This document shows, piece after piece, positions 8,391-17,765 of a DNA stretch of 64,000 bases (its first letter is position 1; every line of letters begins with the position of its first letter). Both the position numbers and the translations under genes were made by a program. The stretch is from the NCBI RefSeq assembly GCF_020532645.1, contig NZ_JAJAUZ010000007.1:62001-126000 (forward strand), read 5' to 3'. The notes beneath the pieces were generated by a model, which made no database searches, had not been told where the DNA came from, and saw nothing but the letters and a program-made list of their open reading frames with translations. This stretch comes from Streptomyces bambusae (GTDB lineage Bacteria; Actinomycetota; Actinomycetes; Streptomycetales; Streptomycetaceae).

Positions 8391-10550
8391 GTGACCGGGG
8401 CCGGCGGCTGGCGCCGCCTGTTCCGCCCGGCGCCGGGCATGCGGCCCGCCGCCGCCGGCGGGCTCGTCAACGGCATTGCGGTGGCCTCCCCGCTGCTGGC
8501 CGGCATCGCGGCCGGCGCCCCGGCCTCCGGCGCCTGGGCCTGCCTCGGCGCGTACGTGGCGGCGTTCACCAACAAGGGCGGCCCCCGCGGCCGGCGCACC
8601 CGGGGACTGCTCGTGGCCGCCGTCGCGAACGCCGCCGCCTTCCTGACCGGCGAACTCGTCGCCGATGTCTTCCCGCTCGCCCTCGCCGTCCTCGCCGTCC
8701 TGGTCTACCTCGCCTCGCTCGGCGATCCGGTGCACCCTGCCGTGGGCCGGCTGGGCACCATGCCCGCCACCGCGCTGCTGAGCGGCGCCGGAAGCGTCTC
8801 CGCCGGCAGCACCGACATCTGGGGCACGGCCGGCCTCGTCCTCGGCGGCGGCCTCTGGTACGCCGCCGCCAGCGGCGTCCTCACCCCGGCACCCCGGCTG
8901 CGCGGGGTCCTGACTGTCCTCGCCGAGCCCTACCGGGAAACCGGCCGCCGGCTCGCCGCGATCGCCGCCGGTGCACCCGGCACCCCCGAGGAACACGCCC
9001 GGACCACCGCCGCCGTCACCCGCGCCCGGAACGCCGTGCAGTCGCTGCGCGGCCCGGGCGGCGACGAACACCTGGCCGTACTCCTCGACCCCCTGGTGGA
9101 ACGGGCCGCAGCCCTCGCCGACCTCACCGCGGCCCTCACCACCGCGGGTGCGCCGGCCCCGGAGACCGCGGCGGCCTTCACCGGGACCGCCGCCGCGCTC
9201 GCCGAGCGGGTCGCCGACGTGGCGGACCGGCTCGCCCGCCGTCCCCGCCGCAAGCCGGACGGGCCGGATCCGCACCACGCCCTGGGCCGCCTCAGCGCAG
9301 CCGACGACCTCCTGCGGGCCCGCGGGCCCGCCGGGGAGGTCCCGTACGCGGTGCTGTCCCGGGCCGGAAGGCAGCGCCGCCTTCTCACCCGCCTTGCCGC
9401 GCAAGCCGACCTCGCCCACGACCTGGCCGCAGGTCTGCCCGCCGACCCGGGCGCCCGGGCCCGCCCCGCGCCCGGGCCGCGGCCTTCGTTCGACCGGGCC
9501 CGCCTGCGCGCCGCCCTGCGGCCCGGCTCCACCGGCCACCGCCACGCCCTGCGCGCAACTGCCGTCACCTCGGCGGTCTTCACCCTCGTCTGGGCCCTCG
9601 GCCTGCCCCACGGGGAATGGGCCACCCTCGCCGTCGTACGCATCCTGCGCCCCCGCTACGCGGACACCCTCGAACGCGCCGCCCAGCGCATCATCGGCAA
9701 CGTCATCGGCGGCACCGGCGCCGCCCTGGCCATCGCAGGTGTCCACGACCCCGCCGTCATCGCGGCACTGCTGTTCGCCGTCATCACCCTCGGCTTCACC
9801 CTGCGACCCGTCAACTACGCCTTCTGGGTGATCTTCGGTACGCCGTTGATCCTCCTCATCGGCGACGTGTCCGACCCGGGGGACTGGCATGCCGCCCTGG
9901 CCCGCGTCGCCATGACGCTGCTGGGCAGCGCCGCCGCCCTCCTGGGCGGCTACCTGCTGTGGCCCACCTGGGAGCAGGGCCGGCTGGGCGCCCGGACGGC
10001 GGCCGCCGGCGCGGCCATCGCGGTCTACGTGAACGCGGTGCTGCGCGACCGCATCCACCCCGGCCCCCATCCGCAGGCCCGCCCGGACGCCGCCCGGGCC
10101 GCAGCGGAGCGGGCGCTCGACGAGGCACACGCGGCAGCGGAGCACAGCCGGCACGAACCCGGCACGGACCGCGCTGCCACCGACCGTGCGGAGGCCGTCA
10201 TCCGGACCCTGTACGCCCTCACCGCCCACCTCGCCGCCCTGGCCGCTCACCCCGTACCCGCCACGGCCAGGATCCCCGCCCTGCCCGTGTACGCCGCACA
10301 CGCCGCGGCCGCGTTCGATGCACCGGACGCCGCCCATCGCCGGGCCGCGGTGGCCGGCCTGGCCGACGCCGTCGACGAGATGTGGCTCCACATCGACGCA
10401 CTGCACACCCGCCGACTGGCCGAACTGACCGCGGGCCGGGGCGCGGAGGACACCGGGGTGCGGGCTGCCGTCCGTGAGGACGAACCCGTCGTCGACCTGC
10501 TCGCCGCGATCGCCGACTGCGTCCGGGACCTGCCGGACGACCGGCCGTGA
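8391..10550 (+). CDS. FUSC-family membrane protein (fusaric acid resistance/aromatic exporter type)
   Basis: About 719 aa from GTG 8391. In-frame GTGs at 8307 and 8379 are alternatives, and none has a strong ribosome site. Two bundles of transmembrane helices flank a large cytoplasmic, Ala/Arg-rich helical domain. The second bundle carries the family pattern (WATLAVVRILRPRYADTLER, IIGNVIGGTGAALAIA), as in YccS/YhfK and FUSC efflux proteins. Relatives export aromatic or hydrophobic acids, but the substrate here is unknown. No membrane-fusion or outer-membrane partner is nearby, as expected for a Gram-positive cell. Confidence 0.8.
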   Translation: MTGAGGWRRLFRPAPGMRPAAAGGLVNGIAVASPLLAGIAAGAPASGAWACLGAYVAAFTNKGGPRGRRTRGLLVAAVANAAAFLTGELVADVFPLALAVLAVLVYLASLGDPVHPAVGRLGTMPATALLSGAGSVSAGSTDIWGTAGLVLGGGLWYAAASGVLTPAPRLRGVLTVLAEPYRETGRRLAAIAAGAPGTPEEHARTTAAVTRARNAVQSLRGPGGDEHLAVLLDPLVERAAALADLTAALTTAGAPAPETAAAFTGTAAALAERVADVADRLARRPRRKPDGPDPHHALGRLSAADDLLRARGPAGEVPYAVLSRAGRQRRLLTRLAAQADLAHDLAAGLPADPGARARPAPGPRPSFDRARLRAALRPGSTGHRHALRATAVTSAVFTLVWALGLPHGEWATLAVVRILRPRYADTLERAAQRIIGNVIGGTGAALAIAGVHDPAVIAALLFAVITLGFTLRPVNYAFWVIFGTPLILLIGDVSDPGDWHAALARVAMTLLGSAAALLGGYLLWPTWEQGRLGARTAAAGAAIAVYVNAVLRDRIHPGPHPQARPDAARAAAERALDEAHAAAEHSRHEPGTDRAATDRAEAVIRTLYALTAHLAALAAHPVPATARIPALPVYAAHAAAAFDAPDAAHRRAAVAGLADAVDEMWLHIDALHTRRLAELTAGRGAEDTGVRAAVREDEPVVDLLAAIADCVRDLPDDRP

Positions 10551-10729
10551 CCCCGCCCCGCGGCAGCGGGGTGCCGCTCCGGATCCACCGGCCGGTCCAC
10601 CGATCGGCCCATGCCGGCCGCCGGCCCGGTGCCGGAGAGTGAGCCACGCGGCGTTCCGGCGCCCCCACCGGCAGTCGAGGCGGGGGCTGCGCACCGGGAA
10701 CCCCGCGCACACTCAGAAGGAGACTGGCC

Positions 10730-11647
10730 ATGAGGTCGACCCTTGCGACGGGACTCGCCGCCACCGCCATCGGAGCGGCGGCCCTGATGGTCCCCGCGGC
10801 CGCGCCGGCATTCGCCGCCACCCCGCCGGCCCGCACCGCGCCCGCCGTCGGCACCGTGACGGCGGGCACCGCGAACGGACCGGCCACGACCGGCGGCACG
10901 GGAAGCGGCTCCGGCACCACCCCGAGCGGCACCACCCCGAGCGGCGGGGGTGCCACCCCGAGCGGCGGGGGCGGCACCGCCGGGGGCGACACCCCCGGCG
11001 GCGGCACCACCCCGAGCGGTGGCAACACCCCCGACGTCCCCACCCCGCCCGCCGAGCCCGGCGTCGTCACGATCACCCCGACCCATCCCGCCAACGGGAA
11101 CTCCGCAACGGAACCCATCCACTCCGGCGACGAGGTCACCCTCAGCGGCACCTGTGCCTCCGGAGCCACCGGCGTCACGTCCATCAACTCCAAGGCCTTC
11201 GCCGGCCCCGCCGTCCTGGGGACGCCCACCGACCCGTCCGCCTTCACCGGGCACGCCGTCGTGACCGCTCAACCGGGCACCTACAACGTCACCGTCCAGT
11301 GCAGCGGCGGCGACCCCTCCATGGCGTCCTTCACCAACACCTTCACCGTCGCGGCGGCACCCGTGACACCGGTCAAGCCGGTCAAGCCCGTCACGCCGGT
11401 CCAGCCGGTCACGCCGGTGGAGCCCGTCACCCCGGTCGAGCCCCGCGTTCCGAACGAGCCGTCGGCCGGCGGCGGCAGCCGGATACCCAGCGGAGCGCCC
11501 GCCACCGGAGTCGCCCCCGACCGGCCCGTCGGCGCTGCATCCGGCCAGAGCCCCCTGCGGGACGCCGGTGAAGGAGCCGGCCTGGCCGTGGTGCTCGGAG
11601 CAGCGGGCTTCCTCGGACGCCGCTGGCTGCGGACGCAGAAGCGATGA
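10730..11647 (+). CDS. Secreted Ig-like surface protein with atypical sorting tail
   Basis: 305 aa. Strong Sec signal peptide ending AFA-A (about residue 30), then a Thr/Gly/Ser/Pro stalk with TPSGGG-type repeats (about 45-105), then one beta-sandwich domain (about 110-205: [13 protein letters not shown]...[12 protein letters not shown], two Cys likely in a disulfide). A second stalk follows with PV(K/T/Q/E)PV repeats. The tail reads IPSGAPATG, a hydrophobic helix ([12 protein letters not shown]) and RRWLRTQKR. That layout is a cell-wall sorting signal without LPxTG. Its stop overlaps the sortase start (ATGA), so it is the likely substrate. Confidence 0.82.
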   Translation: MRSTLATGLAATAIGAAALMVPAAAPAFAATPPARTAPAVGTVTAGTANGPATTGGTGSGSGTTPSGTTPSGGGATPSGGGGTAGGDTPGGGTTPSGGNTPDVPTPPAEPGVVTITPTHPANGNSATEPIHSGDEVTLSGTCASGATGVTSINSKAFAGPAVLGTPTDPSAFTGHAVVTAQPGTYNVTVQCSGGDPSMASFTNTFTVAAAPVTPVKPVKPVTPVQPVTPVEPVTPVEPRVPNEPSAGGGSRIPSGAPATGVAPDRPVGAASGQSPLRDAGEGAGLAVVLGAAGFLGRRWLRTQKR

Positions 11648-12333
11648 GCACCCCGCACACCCCGCCGGCGGGCCCACCGGCCGGCGGGGACACCCGGCCG
11701 GCGGACCGGCGCCGGACCTTCCGCATCTGGGCCTGCTCCGTCCTCGCCCTGGCCGCCGTCTCCGCCGCCGGACTGGGAGCCTTCCACCACTTCCGCCCCA
11801 CGCCCGGCACCTCGGCCGCCTCACCGGCCACCGCACCGGCCCGGTCCCCGGGCACCCCACCGGCCCTGGCGCCCTCCCCGCCCGAACGCATCGTGATCCC
11901 GGCCATCGGCGTCGACAGCCCCGTCACCCGGCTGGGACTCGCCGCCGACGGCACGGTCCAGGTACCGCCCATCACCCCCGACTCACCGGTGGGCTGGTAC
12001 CGCCACTCCGCCACCCCGGGGGCGGTCGGCGCCAGTGTGCTGCTGGGCCACGTGACGGTCGGGCGCTACGGGGACGGCGTCTTCGCCCACCTCGACCGCC
12101 TCCGGCCCGGCGCACAGATCCGCGTCACCCGCGCCGACGGCACTACCGCGGTCTTCACGGTCACACGGACCGCCCTCTACCCGAAGTCCCGCTTCCCCGC
12201 CCGCGCCGTGTACGGCGCCACGAGCACCCCGCAGCTCCGCCTGGTCACCTGCGCCCACCGCGCCGGCCCACCCGGCAGCGGCTACCTGGACAACCTCGTC
12301 GACTACGCCGTGCTGACGTCCGTCTCCTCCTGA
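11644..12333 (+). CDS. Class F-type sortase
   Basis: 229 aa with one N-terminal membrane anchor (about residues 27-50), a Pro/Ala-rich linker and a sortase beta-barrel. The catalytic histidine is in SVLLGHVTV and the cysteine in LRLVTC. The domain starts at [15 protein letters not shown], the usual opening of class E/F sortases. It joins a surface protein to the cell wall by transpeptidation. After the Cys it reads [16 protein letters not shown], and I see no arginine close to the YxDN strand where the third catalytic residue is expected; the nearest is at Cys+3. It is coupled to the preceding surface-protein gene by a 4-base overlap. Confidence 0.85.
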   Translation: MSTPHTPPAGPPAGGDTRPADRRRTFRIWACSVLALAAVSAAGLGAFHHFRPTPGTSAASPATAPARSPGTPPALAPSPPERIVIPAIGVDSPVTRLGLAADGTVQVPPITPDSPVGWYRHSATPGAVGASVLLGHVTVGRYGDGVFAHLDRLRPGAQIRVTRADGTTAVFTVTRTALYPKSRFPARAVYGATSTPQLRLVTCAHRAGPPGSGYLDNLVDYAVLTSVSS

Positions 12334-12424
12334 CGGCACCGGTGACCACGGACGCAGCGGCCGATGAGAGGAGCGCGGCGCCTCGACGGACGTACGTCCC
12401 GCGCACCGCGCTACGGGACGCGCC

Positions 12425-13360
12425 TCACGCCCAGCCCCCGGAGCCGGCGTGCCGCGCACACGCCTGGCGGTAGCACCGGTAGGCGTGCTCCTCGTCCACG
12501 CCGAGCAGCGCAATCTCGCCCGCGAAGTCCGCGTACTCCGTGTAGTCGAGTACGTGCAACGTCTGCTCGTCGACGGCGTACGACAGTCCGGCCACCACCC
12601 GGCAGTACAGGTAGAAGGCCCGCAGGTGGCCGATGTCCGTCCAGGTGGCGGGCGGCCCGCAGGCGACGAGCCGGGCCCAGCCGGCATCGACATCGCCCGC
12701 GAACGCGAAGTCGGGAGGCAGGGGAGGCACGTACGGACCAGGCTGGACGGCGATCTGCCTGACCTGGCCGAGCTCGCCCACCTTGCCGTACTTCCGCGCC
12801 ACCTCCTTGGTCCACTTGCGGACGGTCTCGTCGAACTCCTTCCGCGTGGAGGCGGCGCGCCGCTGGGCCGGCCGGCTCAGACCGTCCCACGCTCTGGCGT
12901 AGTTGTCGTGCTGCTCGATCAGGCACCGGAGCATGAGCGGGGTGCGCGGGCTGTCCTTGAAGGTGACGAAGCCCTGCTGGGCCCGCGCCGCGTCGGCCAG
13001 CGCCTTCAGCCAGCGGTCCTGGCTCCGTATCTGCTCCTCCAGCCGCCGGTCGACGGCGTGCGGCCGACCCTGCTTCGGAGAGTCGAGCTGCTTGAGGACG
13101 AGGCGGAGTGCGCGCTTGGCGGCCTCCCACTCCTGTCTGCGGGTGAGGGGGAGTTCCTGGTCGTCCGCCATCCGCCGGACCTTCGCCACGGCGGCGGTGA
13201 GGGACTTCTGGAGCATGCCGTCGGCTCCGGCCCCGTTCGATCCCGCACCGGCCGCCCCGGGGTGGGCGGGGACCGGCCGGGGCTTGTGGGTGCCGAGGCG
13301 CTGCCAAGGCCACCGTACGGTGCCCGGCGCGCTCACGTTCGTCGGCCGTCTTTCGGTCAT
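12425..13360 (-). CDS. Hypothetical 311-aa protein
   Basis: 311 aa. ATG 13360 (MTERRPTNVSAPG) is chosen over longer starts because AAGGAG lies 5 bases upstream. The first 190 residues are charged and helical (RRQEWEAAKRALRLVLKQLD, RLEEQIRSQDRWLKALADAA). The C-terminal part is richer in aromatics (DIGHLRAFYLYCRVVAGLSY, LHVLDYTEYADFAGEIALLG). There is no signal peptide or membrane span. The family is not recognised. It is a lone gene, convergent with the sortase (91-bp gap) and divergent from the PEBP gene. Confidence 0.72.
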   Translation of the reverse strand: MTERRPTNVSAPGTVRWPWQRLGTHKPRPVPAHPGAAGAGSNGAGADGMLQKSLTAAVAKVRRMADDQELPLTRRQEWEAAKRALRLVLKQLDSPKQGRPHAVDRRLEEQIRSQDRWLKALADAARAQQGFVTFKDSPRTPLMLRCLIEQHDNYARAWDGLSRPAQRRAASTRKEFDETVRKWTKEVARKYGKVGELGQVRQIAVQPGPYVPPLPPDFAFAGDVDAGWARLVACGPPATWTDIGHLRAFYLYCRVVAGLSYAVDEQTLHVLDYTEYADFAGEIALLGVDEEHAYRCYRQACARHAGSGGWA

Positions 13361-13773
13361 GGTGCTCCTTGCGCCTCCGCGTCCGGACCGGATCGCGACG
13401 GGCGACCCGGTGCGGGAGAAGCTAGTGCGCAGGACGCCGGCACCGCGGGGACCTCCGGTCAAGCGCGGGTGCAGCGTTCCGGGCGTCACCGTCGGGGCGT
13501 GTGCAGGCTTCGGGAAGAGGCAGGTGCCCGTACGCCTGGCCGCCGTGCTGCCCGACGGCCCCCCACCCGGACCGGGCGAACGCCCATCCTGGACCTTGCG
13601 GCCCCGGGGATCCGGGGTCCGGGCACGGGCCCCGGCCGGCGGTGCCCCTCGGCCGTGCGCCGGTACGACTCCGTGCCAGGCGGCAACTGCAACGAACGGC
13701 GAGGGGACCCGCCGCCGCGGGCCGCAGCCCCGTCCGGCGCGCCCGATCCACCGGCACGCGGCAGGATGGCCGT
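13361..13773. other. 413-bp divergent intergenic region
   Basis: It separates the leftward gene starting at 13360 from the rightward PEBP gene at 13774, so both promoters should lie here. I see no convincing -10/-35 pair, hairpin or coding frame. Confidence 0.5.
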
Positions 13774-14232
13774 ATGAGGATCGAAAGCCCCGCGTTCCGC
13801 GACGGCGACCGGATTCCCGTCGAGCACACCGTGGACGGCGCCGACGCGCCGGTACCGCTGCTCTTCCACGACGTCCCGGAGGCGGCCGAGGCCCTGGCCC
13901 TGGTCGTCCACGACCCGGACGTGCCGCGCGACCGACGCCCCGACGGCAACTTCGACCACTGGGTCGTGTGGAACATCCCCCCGGCGCACCCCGGCACCTC
14001 CGGCATCCCCGACCACCCGGCCGTGGTGGGCCGGACGACCCGCGGCACCAACACCTGGATCGGCCCGGCCCCGCCGCCCGGCGACGGACCCCACCGCTAC
14101 TACTTCACCCTGTACGCGCTCGACCGCACGCTCGACCTCCCCGACACGGCGGGGCGCGGCGAACTCGAATCCGCAATGGAAGGCCACGTCCTGGACCGGG
14201 CCGTGCTGATGGGCCGATTCCAGCGCGACTGA
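13774..14232 (+). CDS. YbhB/YbcL-type PEBP protein (Raf kinase inhibitor-like)
   Basis: 152 aa from ATG 13774 with AGGATGG upstream. Family marks are FxDGxxIPxxHT near the N-terminus, LVVHDPDVP, HWVVWNIPP, GTNTWIGPAPPPGDGPHRY and YFTLYALD. These form the anion-binding pocket and the fold of bacterial phosphatidylethanolamine-binding proteins. It is cytoplasmic, with no signal peptide. The cellular role of bacterial members is unclear. It stands alone and converges on the papain-like gene (13-bp gap). Confidence 0.9.
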   Translation: MRIESPAFRDGDRIPVEHTVDGADAPVPLLFHDVPEAAEALALVVHDPDVPRDRRPDGNFDHWVVWNIPPAHPGTSGIPDHPAVVGRTTRGTNTWIGPAPPPGDGPHRYYFTLYALDRTLDLPDTAGRGELESAMEGHVLDRAVLMGRFQRD

Positions 14233-14245
14233 CCGGTGCCGGCCA

Positions 14246-15457
14246 TCACGTCTCGGGGTCCGAGTCCAGGGCCGCGTCCAATCGGGCGTTGCCCGCCGCG
14301 GTGACCGTGAACGTGTCGAAGCCGTAGTCCCCCCACTGGGCCTTCTCGAGCCGGCCGGACGCCTTGCGCCGGCCGCCGCCGAGGCCGACGTCGATGTAGA
14401 GGAGGCCGCGGTGGGTCCTGACCACGGTCACCGCATGCCCGATCGGCGAGTCCCTGGACACCATCTCGACGTGGAACAGGTCGCCGACCTGTTGCGCCTG
14501 CTCGTCGAGGTAGGCGGTGAGCGCCCGCATCCCGTACAGCGTCTCGCCCTCGTCGCCGTAGAGCCGCGCAGCACCCCGGGCGGGCCAGCGTTCGTCCGGG
14601 GCCGGCCGCCGGGTGGGAACGGTGGGGCGCCCCTTCAGCGTCTCGATGACCGCGGTGTTCACCATGGCGCAGCCCTCGCCACCGAATTCGAGTGCGTTGG
14701 TGAGGTCCTTCATCTTCCGCGCCATGCGCTTCGGTGACATCCAGTCCGGGTCGTCGGGATCGGGCGCAGGCGCTGTCATCGCGTCGACGTAGGCGAGGGT
14801 GTCGCTCTTCTCGGCGAACCCCTCGCGTGCCATCTTGCGGAAGGCGTCGGCCATCGCCGACACGAGGTTCCGGGTGGCGCCGAGCGCGGCCACGATGTCG
14901 CCGAGCCCGCCGGCGCCGGCCACCGCGTCGGCCGCCGGCAGGACCACCCCGGCCGGCGCGCCCAGGCCGAACGAGGCGTCCGGCACCTGATCGACCTCGC
15001 GCCGGAGGTTCTCGTACCTGAACCGGCAGGTGGCAGCCTCCTCGATGAGGACCCACAGGGCAGCCGACATCTCCTCCAGCAGGCGGCCCTGTCCGAACAG
15101 CCACTTCTCCACGGACCGCCTCGTGCCGTCGAGGTGCGGGGAGCCGCCCGTCCGGGCGAACCGCTCCAGGAACGCGACGGCAGCGGTGAAGTCCTCCCGC
15201 ATCCACGCCGTTTCGCAGCAGCCCCTGAGACGGTCCACCGCGGCGGCCACCAGCACGGTTCCGGCGCCGAGACCGTCGTACACCGCCCACGCCTCCACTG
15301 CGGAGACGCCGGTCGGGTACGCGAGGTCGGCGGCCAGCCAGTCCTGGAAGGACAGGGCCGCCGCTTCGACCCGCGCGGTGGTCCGGTCCTTGTCCCGGAC
15401 GGCCGTCGCGGCGCACTGGACGGCCTCCGGCGTCATCGCGACGCGCTGTCGTTCCAT
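14246..15457 (-). CDS. Large protein with candidate papain-fold C-terminal domain, linked to two ACP genes
   Basis: 403 aa from ATG 15457 (GAGGAC upstream). Residues 1-215 are alpha-helical and rich in Ala, Trp and aromatic residues, somewhat like WXG/LXG-type delivery regions. After a DPDDPDW linker, the C-terminus shows GEGCAMVNTAVIETLKGRP (Cys263), DSPIGHAVTVV (His341) and GLLYIDVGLGG (Asp356). This Cys-His-Asp spacing and context resemble papain-like domains of polymorphic toxins, which cleave or deamidate target proteins. I see no secretion signal. It lies 9 bp after the ACP gene, so they form an operon. The toxin role is inferred; no immunity gene was identified. Confidence 0.7.
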   Translation of the reverse strand: MERQRVAMTPEAVQCAATAVRDKDRTTARVEAAALSFQDWLAADLAYPTGVSAVEAWAVYDGLGAGTVLVAAAVDRLRGCCETAWMREDFTAAVAFLERFARTGGSPHLDGTRRSVEKWLFGQGRLLEEMSAALWVLIEEAATCRFRYENLRREVDQVPDASFGLGAPAGVVLPAADAVAGAGGLGDIVAALGATRNLVSAMADAFRKMAREGFAEKSDTLAYVDAMTAPAPDPDDPDWMSPKRMARKMKDLTNALEFGGEGCAMVNTAVIETLKGRPTVPTRRPAPDERWPARGAARLYGDEGETLYGMRALTAYLDEQAQQVGDLFHVEMVSRDSPIGHAVTVVRTHRGLLYIDVGLGGGRRKASGRLEKAQWGDYGFDTFTVTAAGNARLDAALDSDPET

Positions 15458-15466
15458 TCCGCGTCC

Positions 15467-15748
15467 TCACCCGGTCCCGGCCGGTGCACCGGCGTCCCGT
15501 GACAGGTCGACGACCAGCCGTGCGACGTCGCCGACGGTCTCCAGGTTCTGGGTTTCCTCGTCGGGGATCCTGATGGCGAACTGCTCCTCCAGGGCCACGA
15601 CGACCTCGACGACGTTGAGCGAGTCCACGTCGAGGTCGTTCTGGAGGTTCAGGTCGGCCACCTCCTCGGTGCCGACCTCCACGCCCGTGATTTCGTGCAG
15701 GACGGTGATCACCGCTGCCGTTGCGGATTCCAGGGTGACTGCTGCCAT
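15467..15748 (-). CDS. Acyl carrier protein
   Basis: 93 aa from ATG 15748 (GTGAGGA just upstream). Four-helix ACP with the phosphopantetheine site DLDVDSLNVVEV (Ser43) and the usual acidic helix II and III (ALEEQFAIRIPDEE...TVGDVARLVVDL). It should be activated by a phosphopantetheinyl transferase and carry an acyl or aminoacyl group. No ketosynthase or ligase is adjacent. Its neighbours are an ACP-like paralog upstream and the papain-like gene 9 bp downstream, an unusual setting that suggests a role outside ordinary fatty acid synthesis. Confidence 0.88.
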   Translation of the reverse strand: MAAVTLESATAAVITVLHEITGVEVGTEEVADLNLQNDLDVDSLNVVEVVVALEEQFAIRIPDEETQNLETVGDVARLVVDLSRDAGAPAGTG

Positions 15749-15843
15749 GTTCCTCACCTTTTCTCTCTCTTGTGTGGTGCGGCGCCGAAGTTAGCCGGGG
15801 ACGGCGCCGGAATCGTGCCCCGAGGGGCGGGGGAGAGGGCGCC

Positions 15844-16128
15844 TCACACGTCGTCGTCCTCGTCTCCCGCCCCGCCTGCCGTCAGATCGACGACGAGCCG
15901 GGCCAGGTGGCCGACCGTCTGCAGATCCGCTGTCGCCGCACCGTCGATCGCGACGCCGAACCGGTCCTCCAGCCCTGCGACGAGACCGGCCAGACGGCCC
16001 GCGTCGAGACCGAGGTCGCCCTCCAGCCGGAGGCTGCTCACGTCGTGGCCGGCGATGTCGAGGACGGTCGTGTCCTGCACGATGCCGACGACTGCGGCCG
16101 TTGCGGACTCGAAGGTGGCCGTCGTCAT
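15844..16128 (-). CDS. ACP-like protein lacking the phosphopantetheine serine
   Basis: 94 aa from ATG 16128. It aligns without gaps to the next ACP: both start with (T)xESATAAV and end with (D/H)xARLVVDL. At the carrier site it reads DLGLDAGRLAGL where the paralog has DLDVDSLNVVEV, so Ala43 replaces Ser43. It cannot be charged in the normal way. The C-terminus is acidic (GDEDDDV). It probably arose by duplication and may act as a binding partner or decoy. There is a 95-bp gap to the real ACP on the same strand, so co-transcription is likely. Confidence 0.8.
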   Translation of the reverse strand: MTTATFESATAAVVGIVQDTTVLDIAGHDVSSLRLEGDLGLDAGRLAGLVAGLEDRFGVAIDGAATADLQTVGHLARLVVDLTAGGAGDEDDDV

Positions 16129-16468
16129 GTCTGCTGCACTTCCTCGGCTCGGGTGGGGACGCAGAGCGTCGCCGCAGCGCCCGGAGGCCGGCGGCCCCGA
16201 AGCACACGCTGCGGCCCCTGCATCGTCGGCGCCGCACGGCACGGCGGGGCAGCCCCGATCGGGGGAGAAGGCGGTCGCCCCGCCCTCCCCCGGCCGGGGA
16301 GCAGCCGCACGGTTCCGCACGGGGGAACCGCGCTCCACCGCCCCGTCCGCCGATCGCGGGAGGTATCGGAAGTCCGACTGCGCGAGCCTGGCCCGGCAAC
16401 GGCCACCCACACGACCGGGCGCCGGCATGCAGGACCGGCACCCCGGTACGTGCGACAGGAAGAAGCCC
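16129..16468. other. 340-bp divergent intergenic region
   Basis: It should hold promoters for the leftward ACP-like operon and the rightward amidase. I see a small 7-bp inverted repeat (16310-16316 with 16324-16330) but no clear promoter pair and no coding frame. Confidence 0.45.
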
Positions 16469-17722
16469 ATGAAGTTCCGTACGCAGATCTCCGCCATCGC
16501 CCTGGGCATGGTGTCACTGACCGTCCCGCTGGCCGTGGCGGGCACCAGCGCCGCCGCCCCGGCCGCCGAATCCACGGCGGGTCCGTCCGCGGAAGCCGAT
16601 TCCGGGAGCGGCGAGCGCACCGAGACGGAGGACGTCTCCCTCACCGACGGCACGGGCCGGCCGGCCGGGCCGCTGTCACAGCAGACCGCGGCAGCGGACG
16701 CCGGAGCGGCGGGTACGGTGTTCGAAACCGGTGAGGTCAAGGGCAGCCGGTTCACTTCCCTCGGCCTCAGCTGGAAGAAGGACTCCCCGGTCGACGGCGC
16801 ACTGACCGCACAGGTGCGCATCCGGCGCGACGGCGTCTGGGAACCGTGGCGCACCCTCCCCCTGGCAGTCGACGAGGGTGTGAGCGAGGAGGCGAAGCGG
16901 GCCGGCGCCCCCGCGTTCTTCACCGACCGGGCGGAAGCCGTGGACCTCCGCCTCACGTCCCCGAACGGAAGCCTGCCGCAGGACCTGCGGATGTCCTTCA
17001 TCGACCCGGGCGCGGGCGGCGTCACGCGCGCTGCCGGCGGCGGGCAGCAGCCCAAGCCGGACGGTGCCCCGGAGGTGAAGACGCGCGCGCAGTGGGGCGC
17101 CGACGAGACGATCGCCGATCCCGGCTACAAGCTCCAGCCGGGCATCAAGGCCGCGCTCGTCCACCACACCGTCACCGGGAACAACACGTACACCGAGGAG
17201 CAGGTGCCCGAGATCGTCAACGGCATCTACGTCCACCACATCCGCAACCTCGGCTACGGGGACTTCCCGTACCACTTCGTCGTCGACCGGTTCGGCGGGA
17301 TCTGGGAGGGCCGCAAGGGCTCCCGCGAGATGCGGCCCGGCTCCGACGTGCCGGGCATCCTCGGCGGCCACGCCGCGGGCTTCAACACGGGCACCTTCGG
17401 AGTCGCGGTGCTCGGCAACTTCGAGCCGAACAACGCCGAAGGCGGTGAGGACACGGGCAACAACCCGAAGATGCCCAACGCCGCCCGCCAGAGCCTCACC
17501 GCCCTGCTCGCCTGGAAGCTCGGCCAGTACGGCCTGGACCCCGACGGCTCCGCCCGCCTGACCTCGGCCGGCGGTGTGGGCAACCCGCACCCGCCGGGCA
17601 CCGGGCTCGACGTACCGGTCATCGCCTCGCACCAGGACGTCAACAGGACCGCCTGCCCGGGCGAGCGGCTCTACGACGACCTGTGGAAGGTGCGCAGGGA
17701 CGCACCCAAGCAGACCGGGTGA
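16469..17722 (+). CDS. Secreted PGRP/N-acetylmuramoyl-L-alanine amidase-type protein
   Basis: 417 aa from ATG 16469 (AGGAAG upstream). Signal peptide ([24 protein letters not shown]), then an acidic low-complexity stretch, then a beta-rich domain (about 80-190: [26 protein letters not shown]), then the PGRP/amidase_2 domain from TRAQWGADE (about 210). Zinc-ligand candidates are His in ALVHHTVTG (about 231) and His and Cys in [13 protein letters not shown] (about 388-400). [19 protein letters not shown] is the family core. It should cut the amide between MurNAc and the stem peptide outside the cell. It is followed by a strong terminator, so it is monocistronic. Confidence 0.92.
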   Translation: MKFRTQISAIALGMVSLTVPLAVAGTSAAAPAAESTAGPSAEADSGSGERTETEDVSLTDGTGRPAGPLSQQTAAADAGAAGTVFETGEVKGSRFTSLGLSWKKDSPVDGALTAQVRIRRDGVWEPWRTLPLAVDEGVSEEAKRAGAPAFFTDRAEAVDLRLTSPNGSLPQDLRMSFIDPGAGGVTRAAGGGQQPKPDGAPEVKTRAQWGADETIADPGYKLQPGIKAALVHHTVTGNNTYTEEQVPEIVNGIYVHHIRNLGYGDFPYHFVVDRFGGIWEGRKGSREMRPGSDVPGILGGHAAGFNTGTFGVAVLGNFEPNNAEGGEDTGNNPKMPNAARQSLTALLAWKLGQYGLDPDGSARLTSAGGVGNPHPPGTGLDVPVIASHQDVNRTACPGERLYDDLWKVRRDAPKQTG

Positions 17723-17727
17723 GGAAG

Positions 17728-17765
17728 AACCGGTGCCGCCGGTCGGTCGACCGGCGGCACCGGTT
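17728..17765 (+). terminator. Hairpin terminator after the amidase gene
   Basis: Perfect 17-bp inverted repeat (17728-17744 and 17749-17765) with a GGTC loop, 5 bases past the stop codon and followed by a short T/C run. Confidence 0.85.

Noticed and set aside
7797..10712. Very long leftward frame opposite the FUSC gene
   Set aside because: Gly/Arg-rich shadow. The rightward frame has transmembrane pattern and FUSC motifs.
12388..12399. 12-bp palindrome GGACGTACGTCC between convergent genes
   Set aside because: Short and without flanking features; could be chance in high-GC sequence.
15467..16128. ACP pair as part of a fatty acid or polyketide cluster
   Set aside because: No ketosynthase, acyltransferase or ligase is adjacent; the neighbours are a papain-like protein and surface genes.
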